Source: Elgaria multicarinata webbii
Taxonomy: Eukaryota; Chordata; Lepidosauria; Squamata; Anguidae
Length of the DNA: 64,000 nucleotides
Assembly (NCBI RefSeq): GCF_023053635.1
Contig: NC_086180.1
Span: 36,570,947 to 36,634,946 of the forward strand
Direction of reading: 5' to 3'
In this document: positions 11,460 through 23,000 of the stretch, one piece after another
How positions within the stretch are numbered: position 1 is the stretch's first letter
Layout of the letters: every line of letters begins with the position of its first letter
The notes under the pieces: model-generated
Databases searched by the model: none
Told to the model about the DNA's origin: nothing
What the model saw: only the letters and a program-made list of their open reading frames with translations
Position numbers and translations under genes: made by a program

Positions 11460-12399
11460 TGTCAGAATTCCTTAAGTCGTCACCCTGATTCAGTGATCCA
11501 TGCACATATCGAGTGTGAAGTAGGAACCATAACTAGATGTACAGCTGGATTTCACCCCTGCTTTTTCACACTCCATTGCTTTCAGTAAGATGCACATTTG
11601 GGAGTGCATCTGGTTCAACCACTCATGCATAGAAATGCTAATGAAGGTGGCCAAGCCAAGCTCAGAAACAAATTGGGGTGGGTGGGGGCTCCGAAAGCAA
11701 GACTCAAAAGAGAGGCAAGTTTTTAAAGCCCTTTGACTCTTTACTGGCTCAGTTCAAAGTCTGAGTAAGAGAATTCTCCCTACCCTCTGCTACTTTCCGC
11801 ATCGCCATTCACAGAAACACCTGGGGGCTGTCTATATGCAAGGAAAGCCCAGGGTGGGTGCACAGTGGCACTGTGTCGATTAGACAACGCAGCAGCCACC
11901 TTGCACCCACCCCGGGGCTTTCTCGCCAAACTGCGAAGGAAAAAGAGACTTCTCCTGACTTTCTTCTCTGGAGTGAGGTAAGTATGGCGCATCTGCCATC
12001 TATCCTCATGGTGGAGGCATAAGCTGGGTGGATGGCAACCTCTGATTCGTCACTGTCTGCCCAGGCAGAGGGCAGGCCCAGCTCCCTGAAGCCCTGCAGT
12101 GTCTATACGGTGCAGGGTTTTATTTATGGTGGCAGCAACCTGCTGCTGTATGGGCAGCCCCCTGCCCTCCCCTGAAACACAGCCCTCCTTCCTTTTAAAT
12201 AGGTGTGGGGATGCAAGCAGAGGCACATGGTCCAAGGAGAGGGGAGATTCTTCTCCCTCCTTCTTTACTATCCTGATTAGTAGTACACCAGGACAACAAA
12301 GCCCAATGGCCCCTGGGAGATACATTACACCCAATGTCCAAAGAACTACATCGCCCATGGGGATTGCACTCTGGAAACTGTTTCAGCCCGATTGACACC

Positions 12400-12510
12400 A
12401 AGCAGGATATAACACTTTGAAAGCGGTTTGAAAACAATATATGGAATGTGTCATGGCCCCCAACAGTTGTCAGAGCACTTCAATCCCAAGCAGTAGTGTA
12501 GATCCTGCCA
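12400..12510. mobile_element. MITE fragment, GGCAGGATCTACACTACTGC family
   Basis: The right end is the reverse complement of the terminal repeat of the MITE at 49868-49997. The inner part (aacactttgaaagcggtttg) matches that family loosely. The left end is not found. Confidence 0.5.
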
Positions 12511-12517
12511 TGGAGAG

Positions 12518-13214
12518 TAGGGCTGTGCACGGACCCCCAATCTGCTCTGGATCCCAATCTGCAACTTCTAGATCGGGTCTGCTCTGCCCCGCGTTGAGCC
12601 GCCTATGCTCCACTCCGCTGCAGGGCTCCGGATCGGAGCTCCGTGTTCCCCCCCCCCATAGACTTGCATTGAAAATCAAATGTCTAAAACTTTTTTACTT
12701 TTAACGTTAGAAACCTCAAAATAGGCACCATGAGGGCTTAGAAATGTATCCACATTCATGCCCAGTTTGAAGCAAATCCGAGCATCCAGAGGCCCCCCAT
12801 ACCACTTACCTGCCTCCATTGCGGTCTGGCGGCAGCTTCAACAGAGGCCCAGGCCTCAAACAGGCAGACCAGGCTGCGGCCGCAGCCTCAAACTGGAAGA
12901 CCAGGCCACAGTCTTCCGGTTTGAAGCCTGGGCCTCAGTTGAAGCTGCCGCTGGACTGCAATGGAGGCAGGTAAGCCCCCCTCCCCTCCTGCCCCCTTAC
13001 CTGGCTCTGCCATTGTCGCCGCATGGACTGTGGCGGTGCCAGGTAAGCCCCCCTCCTGCCATACGTACCTTTTTTTTGGAGCTCTGTATCAAGGCGAAGG
13101 ATCCGCTTGGTCTCGATCCACAGCTCCCCTGACCCAATCCGTCTCCGCCTTTGTCAGAGGCGAATCAAGCCACTCCACTATTGGTTCTAAGAAGCGAAGC
13201 AGAGCACAGCCCTA
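12518..13214. mobile_element. Non-autonomous DNA transposon with TAGGGCTGTGC ends
   Basis: The left end TAGGGCTGTGC (12518) is matched by GCACAGCCCTA (ending 13214), giving a 697-bp GC-rich element. TA at both borders may be the target duplication. No transposase frame is present. It abuts the MITE fragment ending at 12510. Confidence 0.6.
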
Positions 13215-15540
13215 ATTGAGATATATATCAATGCTGTAAATAAATAAAATGGGCCACTGGGTCCCAATATCCCAACTCACTGCTAATCAACACACTGGAA
13301 TGTTGGAGAGGAGTTATCGTTATCTTCTCACACCCTGAACCTCTGCCACAACTCATTGAAAGCAATGGAGTGTGAATAAACAGAGGCCAAATTCAAGTGT
13401 ATGTCCCACTTAACCCCAAGGGAAGGAGAGAAAGTGTGTTTCAGGGGTGGGAAGTGATACAGAGTGCATCTGGAGACGGAGGATAATTTTCCAACCTGCC
13501 CTAACTGGTTCAGAAATGCCTATTTTTTCAGGATATTAATCAGATAATTACTGGCGCAAATCTCAGAGGGCACACCCATCCCTAGTCATGTATAAATGCC
13601 TTTTTATGTGACTTTCTAGAGTTAGGACAGATCTATGCCTCGTGTCAAATCAAGATGATCCTATCATATGTCCCTCTTGTGCATTAATACCTCATAGTAC
13701 ACTTGATAACACCTGCTACACTATTTTGGATAATATGGACTAAAAAGTAGTAAATAACACTACAGAAGGGGTATACGGACTATATAATTTGCCCTAACAG
13801 TTATCAGTGCACTGATAAAAAGCACTAGGGTACATCTTGTCCTAGATAGTGATGCATATCTTTTTTGCTACTTTTTTGCTAATTGAAAAGCACGACCACA
13901 GCGCAGTTCAAAGTAACATGCACTTGAGCTCTGTTAGAATCAAGAGGCTCGATGCACGCTTAAGTCTTTGTTGCAGTAGATATTTGTAGTGAATGACCAC
14001 ATACCTTTGCATTTACAGTAGGGCTGTACCTTTGCATGTCAAAATTCCCTTCTAGAACAACTGGGGCATATTTTCTGACTACAAAAATACATATTAAACT
14101 TAGGACTGTGCGAAATACATGCTTGTATTCATTTTGGGAGGATAAACATAATGCTTTTGGAGAGGCTGAAATACTCCCACCATACCCCAAAACAGTGCTG
14201 CTGAAAATATTTGCTTGTTTGGTGACTGGTTCTTGCTCTTCCTAACCCCATTCTGCCCCCATCCTCTGCTTTGGTGCCATTTTTCTTGCTTATGGTTAAG
14301 CTTGGTGTGAGAAGCTGGCATGGTTGGGCACTTGCAGTGGCCTGCCACTCTGCTCCCCTTACTTTTATTGTTTGTTTTCTGGCAAATCTGAAAGCCTGTA
14401 GCAGTGCATCTCTGGTGCTATAATTCAATGAATTCATACGCTATACATAGTAATTGCCCTTACTTTTGATCCTCAGACTTTAATATCTCTATGGCTTGTT
14501 GTGCCCACCTCCTGCCCTGCATTCCTGTGCCTACCCTGTAGTAAAATGACACATTGATAAAGCGCAGCTTCTCAGGGAAGCCCACCTCAAGGTAGCTGCA
14601 ACTTGCAGGCTACATCATATAAACAATTTGGTGCAAGTGTGCAGCCGCAATGGGGTATTCCATAGAGAATTCAGACAAGCCCAAGTCAAATATGCATGTA
14701 AGTAGCATATTTTTTTAAAAAAATATATGGTAATTTAAAAAGGGCATGATACTTCCATGGTGGGGTTACTTCCATGATACTTCCATGGTGGGTGGGTGTG
14801 TGTGTGTGATCTGTTGTGTGTTGGGGGGTTGCACTCAAACAAGCAAATATGATCATATTGCACAACAAAGTTCAGAGAAAAAGCCCAGAAGTATACAGAT
14901 AACGTAACTTTCAAGCCTGGCGAATCGTAGCAAGTTTCACAATGAATAGTAAAATGGAATTTTAAGAAAATCACAATTGTCTCCATTGTTACTGTAAACC
15001 TAAAGGAAAAAATAAATGTAGGTGGGGATCGTGTTTCCAAAGTATTCCTTCAAGCTTATATAATCAGTCCCCAAAAGCCCCAGGCTGCTAGAAATCCCCT
15101 CCCCATTCCTGCTCATCTCCCTTCATACCTACTTCGCCATAATGCCTAGGCATTGTGATACCGCATGAAGTCCTTTGACATATTTTTTTCTTCACATTTC
15201 CATTTCTCTTATCAGATTTCCTACTTGCCCCAAATTGCCTTTATTTTGATCCTTGCACAGTGGTGACTAATGCAAAAAGTAAAAGTGTCTCTTTGGGCTT
15301 CTTTCTCACTAGACTTGTTCCAAAGTGTACTTTCGAGTACACTTACAAACCCTCCAGATGTTTGTAACCTCAACTCCCGTCTGCCCCAGCTTTGTAACAT
15401 CAATCTCCATCATCCCCAGTAAGGAATGGTGAGAGGCTGGTGGCTCTGATGTCAGTGGGGCAGTGAATCCGCTTCAGGTTTCAGCCAGAACTCTAAAAGA
15501 GCTGTTCAAGGTGCGAAGGCTGTTCTGCTGCCTAAAACAG
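13215..15540. other. Intergenic, no gene seen
   Basis: I find no recognisable exon. A short dispersed direct repeat (actTCCATGGTGGG) sits at 14751-14795, followed by a TG run. Some stretches are unique AT-rich DNA. Confidence 0.4.
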
Positions 15541-16232
15541 GGGTGTCCAACCTTTTTAGGCCCATGGGAATATTTAGGAATTTGAGGAACTGCTGTGGGC
15601 ACATTACAAAATGGCTCTCATGGCGAATGTGGCTAGTCACATAATGGATACCATGGTGGCTTGGCTAGTTAAAAGAAGTGGGAGGAGAAATAGTACAGCA
15701 AAGGCATATATTCAGACAACACACTAAGCCATGGTTAGGCCCCTAACCCTTTTGCAGCAAATGCTTCATGAGTGTGTTCAAACCATGGTTACGTAGCCTT
15801 GATGGTTAGGAATGGGTTACACAACATGCTAAGTCACAATATTTAGCTCAAAATGCTTAACCACTGTGGCTTGGTGTTATAGAGAAAAGGAGTAGCAAGG
15901 CTAGAAGCTAGGAGGGGGAATAAACAGTGAGGTAAAGACATAAGGGAGAGAAATAGCAAGGTAAAAGGCAGTGAGTTGAGAGAAACAGTACAATAAGAGG
16001 GTGAGTGGAAGAGAAAGAGCATTAGTAAAATTAAATTTGTCTTTATATTCCTAACTCTAAATCATGGTCATTTTTGCGTGGTAATATCAAAAATTTTATG
16101 GTCTGTTTTTTAGTATACCTAAAATCCTTTGATTAGGGGCTACCCCTTATTTTCTCCAAAAAATTGGTCCATGGCTTGGCATTTGAAAAACAAGGGGTCC
16201 GCAGTACTTCGCTAATTGGGAACCACTGTTGT
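15541..16232. repeat. hAT-like repeat ends and a CAGACAACA MITE
   Basis: CAGGGGTGTCCAACC at 15539 and, inverted at the right, GGGAACCACTG near 16222-16232 resemble hAT terminal sequences. Whether they belong to one element is unclear. Inside lies a palindromic MITE (about 15711-15886) starting cagacaacacactaagccat. It has relatives near 34.7 and 50.6 kb. Confidence 0.4.
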
Positions 16233-17597
16233 AGCCAAAGACTTCAGTGTTCCAGAAATAAAGACTAATGTCGTTGAAATTGCTAAATACTTTCGTAATT
16301 TCGTAAAATCATTTTGCAGCAGCAGCGCTGAAAAGTATGTGTGGAACCAACCTAACACTCCCACAAGATGTTAAGACGGAACTCTGTAGTGGACTGTTTT
16401 AAGCAGTATATCAAGAACTGGCCTGTTCTGATGACAGTTTGTGAACAAAATCGAAAGGAAATAGATGGCACTGTCACGGCCAAAATCCTCAACAATGGGC
16501 TTAAGAGAAATGTTGAACATATGCCGAGCTTCCTGAAACCCATTTCTGAAGAGTTAAACAAAATACAAAAAAAGAGCTGTCTTATTGTTGATGCTGTTGA
16601 AATTTGGAAGGAACGGAGTGAAAAACAGAACTACACACTGACAGAATTAAGTTATAAGCATTTAAAAAATGAATAGGACAAGCACTGCCTCCAGCTCATT
16701 TTCTTGCAAATATTGTCAATATCTGGTAGCAGGGTCAAACCTTAAGTGCTGAAGATGAGGAGTTAGCTATGACATTGCTATCCAGCAATCATCCATCTGT
16801 AATGCCAGCTATAATGAAGGTCAGAGCTAAGGGGGAACCATTCAAGAAATACACGTTTGCTGATGTTTTAAAGGAAGTCACACCAGTGAACTGGTGGAAG
16901 TCACTTAAGCACTTGGATTTAGAGACTGTTGAAGTAATGATTTCACTTCTAACAAGCAGTAGCTTCCTTGCTTGCGTAGAAAGAATATTCTCTTCCTTTG
17001 GACTCAGTCTTTTAAATTGAGAAATTGTTCGGGACCTGATAAAGCAGGAAAGCTTGTTTTTCTTTTCCAGATTATAAACAGACAAGAAGATGAAGATGAG
17101 TGACCTAGTCTTAAGTGGGGTTTTTTTTTAACTACATCAGTTAACAAACACAGTTGTTTAAGCAAATACCAGAATACATATGCTATGTTATTGTTTTAGT
17201 TAAATAAAACTATTTAAATTGTTATTATTAAGGTAATGATTATTTTTCTCCTTCCAATAAAGTACAGCAGAAAAGTTGTCCAAATATGAATGATTAACCT
17301 ATTAAACTGGAGATAGTTCACCTCGCAATAATTTCGTAATTATTTATCTATGATGTGTTTCTAATAGTATAACCAAATCAGTATTTTTTGATATAACTGT
17401 AAAACTAATCTGAAATGTTGTTATTCTAAAAATGATACCTTCCTCTGGTTATAAATATTAAGATTATACCAGCAAGAATGAGTCTTTAGTAACTCTGAGT
17501 TGTGTAAAATATAGCGAGGAAGAGTGCACTTTTTGGGGGCGGGGGAGTTACATGATTAAATAGAGTCTGAGTAGTGATTTAAATCAAATCCACCCTG
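16233..17597 (+). mobile_element. hAT DNA transposon remnant (3' half of transposase)
   Basis: Two plus-strand frames carry hAT transposase pieces. The frame at 16368-16676 encodes NSVVDCFKQYIKNWPVLMTV, and the frame at 16769-17020 encodes VNWWKSLKHLDLETVEVMIS then VERIFSSFG, the C-terminal dimerisation region. The homology continues past a stop to NRQEDEDE at about 17100. The two frames differ in phase, so at least one frameshift lies between 16676 and 16769, and stops are also present. The 3' terminus near 17575-17597 reads tgatttaaatcaaatccacc. The 5' half is missing. Confidence 0.8.
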
Positions 17598-19985
17598 GCA
17601 CATACACAGAACTTTTCTGGCATGGACATGGAAACTCTATATGTTCAGATGCTATCATAATTGTTTGCATCACCTCTAGCATTCATCAACCAGTGTAGAG
17701 TTCCTCAGAAATAGACTAGAAATAAAATGCTAGCAACAGCACATAATACTCTGACAACCCCCCCCCCCCGAAAACTTAACCACTGTTAAGTGGTTTTGCT
17801 TTAACAGCTAATGGAGTGTCATTAGACTGCACAGTATCCACACATTGTAGGTAGTCAGTGAAATAAATAGTTGATGTCTAATCTAATAAAACTGTATAAA
17901 TCATATCTTGAGAGAAAAGATTTCCACATTAAAGAGAAAACTCCCAAAATACACTATACTGGTTTATTGAAGAATATACTGGTTTATTGAAGAATATACA
18001 AAGTTAAAAACATCATCGTATGGGACACTGAACTGTAGATCACATACACTTGAACAGTTACGATTCATAAGTTGAATTCATCTTGGTTAGACTGCCAGGA
18101 ACAAGTTATTCTGTAGTTGTCCAAAAGCTAGCTATAGAAAAGTTGTTCCCCTCAATTACATCAGGAAACAGATTCTACTCTCAGAAAAGGAACAATATAA
18201 AGCATTTATTACAGAGACATTTTCTGTGAGCTATAGGAATTTTTATGCATTTTATCAGACAAAGTCCATGCATTTGCTTATTTGGGATGCTCCACACCAC
18301 AAATTCTGGCACGTGGGTCACTCCTGCTAACATGCCACAACGAAGTGATCACTTCGGCATATGGGCCTGTTGTATTGGTGGCAAACATCACACATACAAA
18401 AGAAAAGCAGGCTTTAAACACAACAAAAGCCATCCTTAGATGTTTGCTATGACATTAATTTCAATGGAACTACCCTTGAGGGTTGTGGGGGAGAGTAACT
18501 GGTCTCCAGAAGTGATGGACTTGTATATAATTCCACAAGAGCAAACATTAAAAAGAAATAATGTGAGTGTACACAAGGCTTATATAAATATAGGGTAGTT
18601 TCCAATACCAACTGCTAGCGTAACAGGAAGTTAGCACTTTCCAAAGCAACCCTGGAAATGAGAGGAAAGAGAAATTTCCTACCTTTTCTTTTTTAAAGTG
18701 AAAAGTGGCCACAACTGATTAGAGGGACTGTTTAACCCTAACCCCTTCTCTTCCAGCTGTTCTTTTGTGCAAGATTTCATCCACCAATTACTTTCCCATC
18801 AGCAGAAAAGCTGCTCGGAGTAGAAGAACTGAGAGTAGAACAGCTGGAGAAGAGTTTCAGCAACCCCTCCTCTACCACTTCTTCCTAACTTTTCATTTTT
18901 CTGATCCTACCAACAGCCTCTCATAGCTGCTTTTCACTTAAAACCTTTCACATTGCAAATGCTTCTCTCATGCAGCATCCAATTTGGCCTTTAATGGGGT
19001 AAGCAGAGAACATATGACTAAGAAGCTCTTCCATATACTTTCACAAAGACCTATAATAATGAATCTATATGATAGTCAGAAGTTTAACAATTTTCATTTC
19101 ATTTCAAAACCAAAGTAGGATTACCCTTGTGGGCTTTTGAGATGAACACAGGAAGCCTGAAAAATCTTTTAGTTGTGGGGAGAACATACATAAATCTGAC
19201 TTCAGGTTGCTTGATTCCATATAGAACAAAGAACATTTGTACTTCCATAACTGAAGGAAATTATCAACAGCTGCAGCCTCTCAGAATTATCAAGCTATGA
19301 TGAGAAATGTTGCAGACGCTGAAGTTTTTTTGTACTGTGCAATTATTTAAAGAGTTCTGTCCCATCTGGAACCAGGGAACCTTACATTACAGCTGCTTCA
19401 GGAATCGGAACTCTGGTTGGATCTATGATCCCCATAAGGAAGTACTGGGATTATGATAATGTCTACTCCATAGTCTATTCCCTTCAATTAACACTAGCAT
19501 CTTTTCCCAAAGTTTAATGACACAGAAGTTGAATGTTGGAGAAGTCTAGCTGGGTCATTCTAAAATTCACCAGAACAGCACTGATACAAACATGTTCATA
19601 AATAGAGCAATCCTTGTTTAATTGTAATTGTACAAGCCAAATATAAATTGGTGCAAATTGCTTATTATTAGAGAGAAAGTTTTTGCTTGTAATGGGGTGA
19701 CACAATATCATTATCATAAGAAAGCTCAAAGAAATATGGCATCTACATTCTCTTCTTAGGTTTGGTATGTTTTATAGCGTGAACAAGTCATTCAACTGAT
19801 CAGAAGGGAAACGCAGTTCTTCAGTTATGAACTGTTCCTTTTTACTAAATCCAGCACCTTAAAAAACAAAACTTGTTTGGCAGGCAATTTTGAGTTTCTC
19901 ATTTTAAAAAGGGTCCCTTCCATGTCACCTGAACCTGGTGTTATGCTGAAATATTGCATGTCGTTTTTAGAAGGCAGGAAAGCTA
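17598..19985 (-). other. CETN4: CETN4 3' flank, probably including its 3' UTR
   Basis: This lies directly downstream of the CETN4 stop on the minus strand. Two AATAAA motifs (minus strand) sit inside a tandem 20-bp duplication at 17955-17999 and could end a long 3' UTR of about 2 kb. Other hexamers exist, so the end is not fixed. No other coding feature is recognised. Confidence 0.4.
17955..17999. repeat. 20-bp tandem duplication
   Basis: The unit tatactggtttattgaagaa occurs twice in exact tandem (17955-17974, 17975-17994). It carries AATAAA on the minus strand. Confidence 0.9.
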
Positions 19986-20075
19986 TTAATATAGACTGGT
20001 CTTTTTCATGATTCTCAAGAATTCTTGCTCATTTATTTCTCCATCTCCATCACGATCAGCTTCATCTATCATTTC
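19986..20075 (-). CDS. CETN4: CETN4 exon 5 (EF-hand 4 and C-terminus)
   Basis: The acceptor is TTTTTTTTAACAG. The exon encodes residues 143-171. The calcium loop [12 protein letters not shown] has all canonical acidic positions, and the stop TAA is at 19988-19986. Confidence 0.95.
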   Translation of the reverse strand, partial: EMIDEADRDGDGEINEQEFLRIMKKTSLY

Positions 20076-23000
20076 CTGTTAAAAAAAATCACTGAAGAGT
20101 AAACACCATTCTGGAAACATCCAATACTTAACTTTAACTCTTGTAACACCTAAACTTGAGATGCTTGATCAAGAGGTGATTTATTTAACAATGAAGTTCT
20201 TATCCTGATGTAGTCCAAACCATCCACCAACAAGAGGGAAGTATTAGCAGGCTTGTGGGAACCCTATAGTTTACAGAAGTACAAAAAACCTTTAGAAATA
20301 AACCTTAAAAGGGAACGGATTCCCAAATACACCCCAATGAGGACTGAGCATGCTCAAAAGCCATGGAATGCTGAGTAGTGTGCGTTGGGGCTGGGAGGAC
20401 AAACAAAAAATAGGGGAATAGAATGAAGTGACATGGAGAAAGGCGTGGCTAGCCAAGAGATGGGCACGTTGAACAGGAACACCACACTGCAACCTTTTGT
20501 TACAAGTCCCATATTATTTTATTAGTATTCTTTGATAAACTGGGAGGAGCCTCACTAAAGAGCAGTGTCAAATTAACCTTCAGTGTAGAAGACACACAAA
20601 TATTGACTTAAGCACAGTACTTAAGAGGCATTTAAAAAAAGCTTATTCAATGTTTTTTTTTACAGGAGTTTTCGTTGAGGTCCTTTTCTATAGTGGCGCC
20701 CTACTAATGAAACTATCAGTTGACCTGTTTGCCTGGAGCGACAGTTACTATGTATTTTTGGGCTAGGCAACTCCATCCTGTTTACCCAAAGTTGCAATAA
20801 TAATAATATTTCAGGTCCTTTTATGTGGCTTTTATCTGTTGCTTTGTTTTATTGATGTTTTATTTTTACCGTCTTTTCTGTTTATTTCTGCTTTGTAAGC
20901 TGTCTTGAGGATTTAAGTCAACGGAAATGCCTTAAATGAAGCCACCACCATTAGTTGCTTATCCAGTGTTCAAAGCAGAGTACAGTGAAAAATAAAAGAA
21001 CGTTCAAAACAAACAGAAAAACAGCATTCATAACAAAAGGCCAAATGGAAGGAAGGTATGCGTTTTTTGGAAGGCCATAAAGCAGAGGAATAGTGAGTCT
21101 GAGGAGCAAGAACATTCCAGTCTCTGGACAATTGATGTGAAGACCCTGGTCTTTGCTCCAACAGCCCTCACTCTGCACAGAGCTAGAACTTGGAGAAGAG
21201 CCCCAGTGGGTGCCTGTGCATGACTGGCTGAGCCAAATGCACATCCTTTGGGGCAAAGTGACGAGGCTAAAAGAAAACTAACTTGCCCAACAACTTAAGT
21301 ACAAGGCAGAGGGTTTCAAAACAAAAACTTTCTTTTGAAAACCACAATTTTGTGCTCCACACCTATTTCACAGAAGGCACACTTTAAAACAAAGCACTGG
21401 GCCGCAGCCATTCAACAGTTTTATTTTCTATTCCTGGGAATGAAGAGACATGCTTAGATGATTCCTGGGAATAAAGATGGAATAGCTCTGCAGGCTGACA
21501 GCCTACTTTGCAACATGCCAGATTTCCAGTCAACTTTTAAAAAATAATAATAATGTTTGTTTGTTTTAATAATTAGGAAGGGCATGGAGCCTGGTGGGTA
21601 CCAAGAAAGGCGCCTGTGAGCATGTTGGGGACTCCAGATTAAAGTGTTATTGTGCAATGCGAACTCCCACCATTGAACGTATGCAGCTATTAAAAATATC
21701 CAAGTCTATTAATAAAGGCTTGGGATGAAATCCCATACATGTTTAGATAGGAAGAAGTCCTACAACTCCCAGGGGATGCTGGAAATGTACGCCTTTTTTC
21801 CTGTCTAAACATCCATAGGATAGTATTGCATCTTTAGCAAGCCAAAACATTTACCTGCAATTCTTCATCTGTTAGATTTTCTCCAAGTTCCTTGGAAACT
21901 CTCTTCAGGTTTTTAAAAGAAATCTTGCCTGTGCCATCATCATCAAACAATCGGAAAGCCTTCAAGATTTCTTCTTTGCTATCCTTTTCACTCTTGCAAA
22001 AAGAGGGGAAAAGGGAGTGAAAAGGGCTCCAATTCCATTTCCAAATATATATAAAAGCAAAAGTACATGCTATTATTTTACCATTTTTTGGGTCATCATA
22101 GTCAAAAAATCTTCAAAAGTTATGACACTGCTTCCCTCTTTTCCAGTATCTGCTATCATGGTTCTAATTTCTTCTTTCTTCGGCTCAAAGCCAAGAGCAC
22201 GCATTGCAACCTGCAATAAAAATGGAGACCACCACTTTTACGTACACAATATGGTGTTAGAAACCCAAGGGGGGAACCACAACCTGGAATTTGTATGGCT
22301 GATAGGGTCATTGCATGATTAGTCAATAGTATGAGTTTCAGTCAACTAATTGATAGATGAAGGGATTACCATTAGGTTCTGAACTCAGAGGTATCCCATG
22401 CAGAGCGGGAGCAGTGCAGATGTGATCTTCACCTCCGTGTTCCCCCTGCTTCTGCTAGACTGGTGTTTTCTCTATTCTAGATGAAGAAGGGGGGGTTGTA
22501 GGACTTTTTTTCTGTCTGAACAAGACAGTTGTGCCTTAAATATGTTTAGAAATACCACTGGTATACCCAGTTTCCCTTAGTCTATAGTTATTTTGTACAT
22601 GCATATTGCAAACGTGTAGAATTTGCTTATTCCCACCTAGGAAGGGACCAGCTGTTTTGAATTACAACAGGCCCAAACATTGCAGCCTATAAACCAGATA
22701 TTATCAAATAGTCACAGACTTTAATGAGACTTTCAAGGTCAAACAGTTCGTGGACTGCACTCTAATACAGGAAAACACAGGCAGTCTAGGATCACGATGC
22801 ATGCTTCTTAAGTTGAGCACAAAAACAGAATGATCTAATTATATTTTGAATTAGATTTAGTATATTCAAAGTATACTAAACATACATTCATTCTGCAGTT
22901 CACATAAAAGAAGCAATTATATAGTCTATCTGTATCTGCATAATTTTGCAGTGCTACAAAATGATGTTCATTGCAACTGACTGACATCAACTAGACTAAA

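Noticed and set aside
22017-22322. 101-codon plus-strand frame
   Set aside because: It is the antisense shadow of CETN4 exon 3.
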